Assembly: GCA_002069785.1 (NCBI GenBank)
Contig: MWCA01000045.1
Coordinates: forward strand, 1 to 46,146
Origin: Lentisphaerae bacterium ADurb.Bin242
GTDB taxonomy: Bacteria; Verrucomicrobiota; Lentisphaeria; Victivallales; UBA1829
DNA length: 46,146 nt
Direction: 5' to 3'
The translations under genes and the position numbers were made by a program. Shown here in pieces: positions 33,190 through 39,038 of the stretch (the first letter of the stretch is position 1; every line of letters starts with the position of its first letter). The notes beneath the pieces are model-generated. The model saw only the letters and a program-made list of their open reading frames with translations, did no database searches and was not told the DNA's origin.

Positions 33190-33696
33190 TCACGCCAAAT
33201 GTTTTACCGCCCATTGTTCAAGGTTGCAATTGATTCCGGCATTTTCAATAATACCCCAATTGTGGATACTGTCCAGAACTTCGGTATAGGTTTGCCCTAC
33301 ACCTTGCTGGAAGTCGCTTTGAACATCATACTTTTCCGCCGCCTTTTTCGCAGAAACAAACAAATCCTGAATCAGCTGCTCAAGTTTTGCAGACGTCACA
33401 TTCCCCGATCTGATCCTGATCCTCAGCGAGCTATGCTTTTCAGGGATTGCATTGGACGGACATTGAAGATGATCGTCTGCCCATTGAGCAAGATCCTTAT
33501 TCCAGAATATCTCGGCTTGCTTCCCCCAATGCTGAATCGTATGCAAAACTTCATGATAAGCGCAAGAAGCGCCGCGATAATATTCGTCGTGACACTCCAA
33601 TTTTTTCGCCAGAAAGTTGGCATAATAGAGAATATGATTGATGAAAGACTCGGCAGCTTCCACCGAGAGTTTTTGATTGGCAATCTTTATTATCAT
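33190..33696 (-). CDS. Protein with two internal repeats, probable immunity protein
   Basis: This 168-residue soluble protein has no recognised family. It consists of two related halves: residues 14-75 carry Y-H-E-V-L-H-T-I-Q-H-W-G...L-A-Q-W-A-D-D-H-L, and the second half carries Y-T-E-V-L-D-S-I-H-N-W-G...L-E-Q-W-A-V-K-H-L. Both are helical, so it is a tandem duplication of one domain of about 65-70 residues. The ATG at 33696 lies just after the remnant of another immunity gene. It sits inside the array of small genes, so immunity to a toxin is a reasonable guess only. Confidence 0.6.
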   Translation of the reverse strand: MIIKIANQKLSVEAAESFINHILYYANFLAKKLECHDEYYRGASCAYHEVLHTIQHWGKQAEIFWNKDLAQWADDHLQCPSNAIPEKHSSLRIRIRSGNVTSAKLEQLIQDLFVSAKKAAEKYDVQSDFQQGVGQTYTEVLDSIHNWGIIENAGINCNLEQWAVKHLA

Positions 33697-33700
33697 TTTT

Positions 33701-33789
33701 TCAGAACCAGAGAAAGTCTTTGAGTTCGATCCGATTGAAAACCTGCCGCAAAGACAGCCCGTCGACGACAACGGATGTATCCATCATAT
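33701..33789 (-). pseudogene. 3' fragment of an immunity-like gene (duplicated unit B, copy 2)
   Basis: These 89 bases match 32464-32552 with three differences and encode the same C-terminal 28 residues (G-L-S-L-R-Q-V-F-N-R-I, then D-F-L-W-F). Upstream the similarity ends abruptly at about 33790, so the gene's first two thirds are missing. The frame is open further upstream but encodes no recognisable protein. Confidence 0.75.
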
Positions 33790-34019
33790 TGCGCTTAGCC
33801 CCTGGCTTGGACTGATTTTGAATCAAGATTGGTGTCAACGTGTTTGTGATACTATACAGCTTTCGATTAAAGATTGCAACCCTTGAAAAGACCTTATCCG
33901 GAGTCTGAAATCCGGGCAGAGCCGTGTGTTTCGATCTTATGGGGCCGCGTTCCGGTGCGGAATGTCTCCGGCGGCTCCGGGCTGTCTTATCCTTTGCTTT
34001 CCAACAAAGTTCGGACAGA
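33790..34019. other. Degenerate spacer in the immunity-like array
   Basis: Between the truncated copy and unit A copy 2 no credible gene is visible. A minus-strand frame stays open across it but its predicted sequence is rich in serine and arginine and lacks a recognisable domain. The segment is more GC-rich at 33890-34000 than the genes on either side, as if it came from elsewhere. Confidence 0.4.
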
Positions 34020-34262
34020 CCGGAAAATGACTCTCCGCTTTCCTTCGGGTTCAATACCAATACGAAGGAATTTCTTCACATCCTATAGAGTCCCATAATT
34101 CGCGCAATGATTTGTCTCCTGGTAAGACTTTCGCATCAAGCATAATCTCAATGTCTTTTGGAAAACTGTATTCATGGTATTTCCCGCTTTTATCTGTATA
34201 ACAAATAAAATGCCCTTCGGAAACCTGATATTCAATGCCGTCGTATTCAAAATCGATACAGT
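34020..34262. repeat. Duplicated unit A, copy 2
   Basis: This is the second copy of the sequence at 32851-33094, about 1.2 kb away in the same direction. It is about 95-96% identical by eye, indicating a fairly recent duplication. Confidence 0.9.
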
Positions 34263-34317
34263 CAAAGCTCTTTTCCGTTGTGATTTTTTCGTAGAATTTT
34301 TCCAAAAAGGTTTTCAT
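34051..34317 (-). CDS. Small immunity-like protein, member 4
   Basis: This 88-residue paralogue of the protein at 32883 has the same features (Y-D-G-I-E-Y-Q-V, D-K-S-L-R-E-L-W, final S-Y-W-Y). Its ATG overlaps the last four bases of the toxin-like gene at 34314, which is the classic toxin-then-immunity arrangement. It is therefore the best candidate for a complete immunity partner in this array. No known Pfam-type domain was recognised by eye. Confidence 0.7.
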   Translation of the reverse strand: MKTFLEKFYEKITTEKSFDCIDFEYDGIEYQVSEGHFICYTDKSGKYHEYSFPKDIEIMLDAKVLPGDKSLRELWDSIGCEEIPSYWY

Positions 34318-34628
34318 AATTTTATGTCCTTATCAATTTGTTGCAGTATTGTCTCATATTTTTTCTTCTCCGCAGGGGTTAACCGACGGCCGTCTCCGCG
34401 TTCACTGCCATTCCATTTATGGATATGAACTGTGCCTCTGGGGATTCCTTTGTGAATATGTGACCAATCAATATCCTTACTGACCTTGCCATTTTTATAT
34501 TCACGATATTGTATTATTTCCCCACATCCCGCACGGAAGGATTCTTTTGCAAAGCCACTTTTTTCAAAGATTTTCATTTTCTTATTTTGCTCTGATAAAT
34601 GGATCCCCCGTATTCGATTGGTTTCCAT
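34314..34628 (-). CDS. Toxin-like C-terminal domain protein, orphan
   Basis: This 104-residue protein lacks a signal peptide or delivery domain. Its last 60 residues look like a nuclease-type toxin tip: D-I-D-W-S-H-I-H-K-G, V-H-I-H-K-W-N-G and R-R-L-T-P-A-E-K-K-K, rich in histidine, lysine and arginine. No Shine-Dalgarno sequence stands in front of the first ATG, or of a second at codon 18. It may be a displaced C-terminal cassette that is silent unless joined to a carrier gene. It is followed with a 4-base overlap by an immunity-like gene. The toxin role is inferred. Confidence 0.55.
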   Translation of the reverse strand: METNRIRGIHLSEQNKKMKIFEKSGFAKESFRAGCGEIIQYREYKNGKVSKDIDWSHIHKGIPRGTVHIHKWNGSERGDGRRLTPAEKKKYETILQQIDKDIKL

Positions 34629-34653
34629 ACGGGGAATTCAACATGATTCAATT

Positions 34654-35253
34654 TTACAAAATACGTTTCTCCCGCATGAGCCTATATTGGACAGGTTCTC
34701 CTTCCGGGGGCTCGTCCCAGCCGTCTTCCGGATGTTCGCATAATTGCGGAATGTTTCCCGGAGTGTAGTTCACCGAAAGCCATTCACTCCAGTAAGCGTT
34801 TTTCTCAATCGTAAGACATCCGTTGTTCAAAAGAAAAACGATGGCCCGATCATTGAAAAATTGAAATTTTTCTTTTCCGGAAGCGTCCCGGCAGAAAACA
34901 TGGTCGGTAATCACCTCCACTTGAATTACCGTTTGAGCAATCCCGCGGCGAAAAAGACTGACATCCACCGGATTTCCTTTTGCATCCGTTCCTTTGAGAA
35001 AAGGGGATTTGATTTCTTCTTTTTTTCGATCCAGCACAGATAGCGCGCAGATTCCTTCCGGGCCGTCCGGACTGTCGGGTTGTTCCTGATTCTGTATCTC
35101 AATATTCTTGCTTCCGAAGCAGAGGCCAACCATTCCATAACTTCTGGAAGGAACTTCTTTTTCTGTTTGAAGAACGCATATCAGTTGTTCGCCAACCGTT
35201 TTCTTCAACAAGTCCAGCATGGGGTCTGTCAGTTTGGCTTTTGCAATATTCAT
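34654..35253 (-). CDS. Uncharacterised protein, candidate immunity partner
   Basis: This 199-residue soluble protein has no recognised domain. It is mostly beta-strand-like in its middle (V-I-Q-V-E-V-I-T-D-H-V-F) and ends in an acidic proline-rich stretch (E-H-P-E-D-G-W-D-E-P-P-E-G-E-P). It starts one base after the toxin-like gene at 35255, with AAAGGA upstream inside that gene's last codons. This coupling makes it the likely immunity protein for that toxin (inference). Confidence 0.6.
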   Translation of the reverse strand: MNIAKAKLTDPMLDLLKKTVGEQLICVLQTEKEVPSRSYGMVGLCFGSKNIEIQNQEQPDSPDGPEGICALSVLDRKKEEIKSPFLKGTDAKGNPVDVSLFRRGIAQTVIQVEVITDHVFCRDASGKEKFQFFNDRAIVFLLNNGCLTIEKNAYWSEWLSVNYTPGNIPQLCEHPEDGWDEPPEGEPVQYRLMREKRIL

Positions 35254-35254
35254 T

Positions 35255-35644
35255 TTATTGTCCTTTCACAAAGTGAATTTTATGTGTCTTAACTGTTCCG
35301 GATGTCATTATTTTTATGTCCACGGCAGGAGAGCCGTCCGAAGATGAAATCTTGCGCAGCGTTATTACTGTCCCATCTCGAAGAAATGATGTCTTTCCTG
35401 ACGGTATAATCTTCTCGGAAACAGCACCTGTAGTTGCATGCCTGTAAAAGTCGCTCGCCGTTTTCAGGGGATTCCGGCTTGCAATTTGTCGAACGCGACT
35501 ATTGCTCGTCCGGTTGGATGCACTTCCAAAGTATCCGTTTTCTGATAAAGGATATTTCCTCGTTAATTCCGGAAGGTTATCAGACAAAGAGTGATTGCCC
35601 GAAAAACGCCTTCCTCCATTTTTGTCTGCACCGCGCCCACCCAT
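35255..35644 (-). CDS. Small toxin-like protein with conserved C-terminal domain
   Basis: This 129-residue protein begins M-G-G-R-G, a start seen in small orphan toxins and phage-related proteins. Its C-terminal 80 residues carry R-N-P-L-K-T-A-S-D-F-Y, D-G-T-V-I-T-L-R, S-D-G-S-P-A-V-D-I-K and K-I-H-F-V. I recognise these as resembling a C-terminal domain that recurs at the ends of polymorphic toxins. AAGGAG lies eight bases before the ATG at 35644. Its start overlaps the upstream gene's stop as TAATG. It has no secretion signal. Confidence 0.6.
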   Translation of the reverse strand: MGGRGADKNGGRRFSGNHSLSDNLPELTRKYPLSENGYFGSASNRTSNSRVRQIASRNPLKTASDFYRHATTGAVSEKIIPSGKTSFLRDGTVITLRKISSSDGSPAVDIKIMTSGTVKTHKIHFVKGQ

Positions 35645-36117
35645 TATCTGTTCTCCTTGCAATTTACATCTTTTTTCATATTTTTCCAGTCAAAAGATGT
35701 GGGTTCAAAGTGAAAAATCGCGGTTTTTCCGAAATCGAAGTCGGGAAGCTTGCCGTAAATCAGAATATTTTCGGGACGGATCGCCGCAAGCATGGCCGAA
35801 AGTCCGGATTTGAAAAGCTCGCGGGCTTGTCTGCTGCGCATGACACCGACAGTCGAAATCGTGACGGTTCCATTTTTCGGAAGTCCGTCGAAACAGAACT
35901 CATACGTTTCGGGACCAGCCCAGGAAACCGTTGGAATGACAACGATTCCGGCATCCGCCATTCTTTGTCCGAGAAGCCGGGAACGGTAAACATTCCAGGT
36001 TTTCATGGCAAGCGGCATGTCGAGATAAAGGGAAAAATCGGGCGTGAAAACACAATTGTGAGGAGCATCAAATAAAAGTGGGCGAAAAGCTGCTTTTCGG
36101 ATAGAAAAAAACGTCAA
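35644..36117 (-). CDS. DUF4417-like protein, N-terminally truncated
   Basis: The frame encodes the C-terminal part of the DUF4417 family: F-T-P-D-F-S-L-Y-L-D-M-P near 24-35, W-N-V-Y-R-S-R-L-L-G, V-I-P-T-V-S-W, and Y-E-F-C-F-D-G-L-P. The N-terminal part that normally precedes this is missing and no good start exists: the frame opens with a TTG and lacks a ribosome binding site. It is therefore probably a decayed or cut-off gene. Its stop overlaps the start of the toxin-like gene (TAATG), an old operon link. DUF4417 genes are often near phage-like or toxin genes. Confidence 0.6.
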   Translation of the reverse strand: MTFFSIRKAAFRPLLFDAPHNCVFTPDFSLYLDMPLAMKTWNVYRSRLLGQRMADAGIVVIPTVSWAGPETYEFCFDGLPKNGTVTISTVGVMRSRQARELFKSGLSAMLAAIRPENILIYGKLPDFDFGKTAIFHFEPTSFDWKNMKKDVNCKENR

Positions 36118-36272
36118 GTAAAATTCTGTCGGAGAGAGGGTTTTTGATGTGCCGAAGAAGTGCCGGCGCCGTATTCAGCGCCGGAGGGAATACAGTCGAA
36201 GAAATAGCCGTTTCTCCGAAGCCGGAACTGTTTCCGGAATCGGAATATTTCATGCGAAAACGCTCTTTCCGG

Positions 36273-36301
36273 TTGACTTTCCGGGAAAATCATGCTATTT
36301 T
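36273..36301 (+). promoter_or_regulatory. radC: Promoter of radC-acpS
   Basis: TTGACT (36273-36278) and TATTTT (36296-36301) are 17 bases apart, about 37 bases before the radC start. Confidence 0.65.
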
Positions 36302-36337
36302 TCAGCACATTTTTTCAGGAAAAAGGACGGCGGCAAC

Positions 36338-37024
36338 GTGGATCAATCCTTAAACGAAGGACACCGGGAACGGCTGCGCACCCGATACCTCAAGGCGGGC
36401 GGCGACGGTTTCCCGGAGTACGACATGGTGGAACTGCTTCTGACCTACTGCATTCAGCGGCGGGATGTCAAACCCATCGCCCGCGAACTGCTGAAACGCT
36501 TCAAGGATATCGGGGGCATCATGGACGCCGAACTCCATGAACTCTGCGAAGTGGACGGAATGGGGGAGAAATCCGCGCTCCTTCTCAAGCTCCTGCGCGA
36601 CTTGTGCGTCCGGTACCTGGAATGCCGGATGAAAAACACCGACGTGATTTCCTCCCCGGACCAGCTTCAGAATTATGCCCGGATGAAACTGGCGGAATTT
36701 CCGGATGAGATGATGATGCTCATCTGCCTCAATTCCAAAAACCATGTCATCGGTTCCGAAATCCTCTCCCGGGGAACCATTGACTACGCCGTGATTTATC
36801 CCCGGAGCATCGCGGTCGACGCCCTCCGCAAAAAAGCCGCCGGCGTGATTATCATCCACAACCATCCCAGCGGAGTCACCCTTCCGTCCAAGGCGGACAA
36901 GAAATTCACCGAAGATGTCCGGGCAGCCCTCAAGTCTCTGGAAATCAGGCTGCTGGACCATATGATCGTCTCCCGTACGGATGCTTTCAGTTTCGTGGAC
37001 CACGGTCTTCTCAATACGGAGTGA
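36338..37024 (+). CDS. radC: RadC-like JAB-domain protein
   Basis: This 228-residue protein has a helix-hairpin-helix region first (F-P-E-Y-D-M-V-E-L-L-L-T-Y, then D-G-M-G-E-K-S-A). The JAB/MPN metalloprotease-like domain has I-I-I-H-N-H-P-S-G-V-T-L-P-S near 165-178 and a following aspartate. Start: GTG at 36338 with AAGGA ten bases upstream, giving M-D-Q-S-L-N-E-G-H-R-E-R-L. The name RadC is traditional; the original repair phenotype is not secure. It is followed three bases later by acpS. Confidence 0.93.
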   Translation: MDQSLNEGHRERLRTRYLKAGGDGFPEYDMVELLLTYCIQRRDVKPIARELLKRFKDIGGIMDAELHELCEVDGMGEKSALLLKLLRDLCVRYLECRMKNTDVISSPDQLQNYARMKLAEFPDEMMMLICLNSKNHVIGSEILSRGTIDYAVIYPRSIAVDALRKKAAGVIIIHNHPSGVTLPSKADKKFTEDVRAALKSLEIRLLDHMIVSRTDAFSFVDHGLLNTE

Positions 37025-37027
37025 AAA

Positions 37028-37399
37028 ATGATTCTTGGACTGGGCACCGACATTGCCGATGTGCGGCGCATCGAGAAAATCGTCCGGAAACATGCGGAAC
37101 ATTTTCTGGAGCGTCTTCTCACGCCCCGGGAAATTGCCGAAAGCGGCGACAACTTTTCCTACATCGCCGGACGCTGGGCCGCCAAGGAGGCGTTTTCCAA
37201 AGCCCTCGGCTGCGGAATCGGCGTGAAATGCGCTTTCACCGACATTGAAATTCTGCGCGAGCCTCTTTCCGGGCGTCCCGTTCTTTCTTTGTCCGGCGCC
37301 GCCCGGCAGACCGCGGAATCCCTCGGAGTCAGGAAAAATTTCCTTTCGATCAGCCATGAAAAGTTCTATGCGGTCGCCACGGTGATTCTGGAAGGGTGA
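37028..37399 (+). CDS. acpS: Holo-[acyl-carrier-protein] synthase
   Basis: This enzyme moves the phosphopantetheine group from coenzyme A to acyl carrier protein. The 123-residue protein is of normal length and has the two metal-binding motifs: G-L-G-T-D-I-A-D (Asp8) and R-W-A-A-K-E-A-F-S-K-A-L-G (Glu54). It ends H-E-K-F-Y-A-V-A-T-V. GGAG of its ribosome site lies in the end of radC, so the two are coupled. Confidence 0.95.
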   Translation: MILGLGTDIADVRRIEKIVRKHAEHFLERLLTPREIAESGDNFSYIAGRWAAKEAFSKALGCGIGVKCAFTDIEILREPLSGRPVLSLSGAARQTAESLGVRKNFLSISHEKFYAVATVILEG

Positions 37400-37554
37400 T
37401 CCGGCTCCGGTTTTCCTTCCGGAAGGAAGTCATCGCAAAAGAACGGGGGAATTCGGAAGGGAAGAAAAGAGACTTTTCAAAAAAGTTTTTTCTTTTCCAC
37501 GGGATTTCCTCTTGGTTTGCATGAAGTCCGATCAAAAAAAAATCGCTTTTTCAT

Positions 37555-37583
37555 TTGATTTTTTGCCGTTGGAGTGTTCTATT
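37555..37583 (+). promoter_or_regulatory. Candidate promoter of the VOC gene
   Basis: TTGATT (37555-37560) and TCTATT (37578-37583) are 17 bases apart, about 60 bases before the VOC start. The match is moderate. Confidence 0.4.
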
Positions 37584-37642
37584 GTTGAATGGCTTCGTGG
37601 AGAATCAATCAGTAAGGACAGGCGTTCGGAAGAGTTGCAGTT

Positions 37643-38002
37643 ATGGAAAGTTCGCGGCTGGGGATTGTCATCAAGGTAAAGAATCTGGAGCTTTGCAAAG
37701 CGTTTTACCGGGATATATTGGATTTGGGACAGCCTGTGCTGGACAGCAGTTTCTGGGTCGAATTCAAAATCAGTCCGGAAGCCTCCCTTTACCTTGAGAA
37801 GGCGGAATGGGATGAACCCGTTCCCCAGACGGGCGGGAAAATAGCATGGCTCTATAAAACGGACAAACTTGCCAGAATCCGGGAGAAACTCATGTCCTAC
37901 GGATACAGCGCCTCTTCGGCCTGTACCGACAAAGTGGGATTTGAAGTCTGCCGGTTTGCCGATCCGGAAGGGAATCCCTTCTTCATTGCGCCCAGGTTGT
38001 AA
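37643..38002 (+). CDS. VOC-superfamily (glyoxalase-like) protein
   Basis: This 119-residue protein has one beta-alpha-beta-beta-beta repeat pair of the vicinal oxygen chelate fold. It starts with I-V-I-K-V-K-N-L-E-L-C-K-A-F-Y-R-D-I-L, and the last strand F-A-D-P-E-G-N-P-F-F-I is typical. The metal-binding histidines of glyoxalase I are not obvious, so an antibiotic-binding or unknown VOC role is as likely. GGAAGAG lies eight bases before the ATG. It is followed by an exported protein gene. Confidence 0.85.
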   Translation: MESSRLGIVIKVKNLELCKAFYRDILDLGQPVLDSSFWVEFKISPEASLYLEKAEWDEPVPQTGGKIAWLYKTDKLARIREKLMSYGYSASSACTDKVGFEVCRFADPEGNPFFIAPRL

Positions 38003-38039
38003 AAAGTTCGCGGAAAGAACAAGGTCGGGGAAACAAAGT

Positions 38040-39026
38040 ATGAAAGATTTTTTTTGCATTTCTGTTCTTCTTGTGCTGGGAGCCCTTTTGTCCGCTTCTC
38101 AACCGCTGGAGGCGTCGGATCTGTTTTCTTTCATTCCCCGGAATTCCGCCTGTACGCTGTTCCTGGACCTGGCGGAGCAGAACCGCCGGATGCCCGCGGT
38201 TCAGGAACGGCTGGAAGCTTTTCTCGAATCGCAGGACAAGGAGCTTCTGAAAAAAAATAACCTGAAAATCAGGGATATTTGTTCCGCCCTGGTGATTTCC
38301 ATGCCCTCCCTGGCGGAAAGCGACGGATATGTCATCGTCAAGACGGGCCTGCCCGAAAAACGTTTCCGGGAACTGCTCCGGGAAAATACCGTTCCGGACG
38401 TCACCAGCCGCACGGGAAAGTTCAACGATCGGGAATTTTATGAGATTTCCTTCCGGAGCGTCCGTGTTTCCGGCGGAAAAACAAAGGTCAAAATCCGCAC
38501 GTTTGCCCTGATGTACCTCGCGCCGGACATCGTGGTGCTCGCCAAGGATTCGGTTGCGCCCTACTTCCGGGAGCCGCGCGGCCTGGCGCAGAACATGCTC
38601 AAGCTGGTGAAGGTTCCCGGCGCGTTCGCTTCCGGTTACGCCGTGGCCGACGACTCGTTTCTGGCGGACAATCCCTTCCTGCCGCCTTCCAGGCTCAATT
38701 CTTTTTCCGCCTCTTTCGGCGTCCGGGAGGACATCGTTCTGAAAAGCGAATTCCGGACGGCCAGTCCGCAGGACGCCAACCGGACCATGCTTCTTCTCCA
38801 GCAGTATCTCTGTCTGGCGGGACTGTTCCTGAACAATGAGAATCCCGTCCTGATGCAGGAACTTGCAAATTCATTCAAAGTCCAGTGCAGCGGCTTGAAC
38901 GTGACGATGAACGGCTCCCTGTCCAAGGAATTTTTCGTTCTTCTCGGCAATTCCGCCTCCACCATTCAATCGAGGCTGGAACAGCCGGCGGCAGCGCCCG
39001 GCGTTCAAACCCGCACGCAACCATAA
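38040..39026 (+). CDS. Exported protein of unknown function
   Basis: This 328-residue protein has a clear signal peptide (F-F-C-I-S-V-L-L-V-L-G-A-L-L-S-A, ending near residue 24). The mature part is a soluble mixed alpha/beta protein with no domain I recognise. It contains L-F-S-F-I-P-R-N-S-A-C-T-L-F-L-D, a pattern seen in large secreted families of Planctomycetes and relatives where proteins begin with a 'protein storage' strand of unknown role. The ATG at 38040 has GGGGA nearby and precedes the signal peptide. It ends 12 bases before dnaX. Confidence 0.75.
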   Translation: MKDFFCISVLLVLGALLSASQPLEASDLFSFIPRNSACTLFLDLAEQNRRMPAVQERLEAFLESQDKELLKKNNLKIRDICSALVISMPSLAESDGYVIVKTGLPEKRFRELLRENTVPDVTSRTGKFNDREFYEISFRSVRVSGGKTKVKIRTFALMYLAPDIVVLAKDSVAPYFREPRGLAQNMLKLVKVPGAFASGYAVADDSFLADNPFLPPSRLNSFSASFGVREDIVLKSEFRTASPQDANRTMLLLQQYLCLAGLFLNNENPVLMQELANSFKVQCSGLNVTMNGSLSKEFFVLLGNSASTIQSRLEQPAAAPGVQTRTQP

Positions 39027-39038
39027 GGTATTTTTCCC

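Noticed and set aside
36083..36099. CGAAAAGC-T-GCTTTTCG palindrome at the edge of the DUF4417 frame
   Set aside because: A lone palindrome with one-base centre inside an open frame; no promoter is aligned with it, so an operator call is not supported.
37413..37428. Perfect 16-base palindrome TTCCTTCCGGAAGGAA after acpS
   Set aside because: It has no loop and no T run, so it is a poor terminator, and there is no sign of a regulated gene start there.
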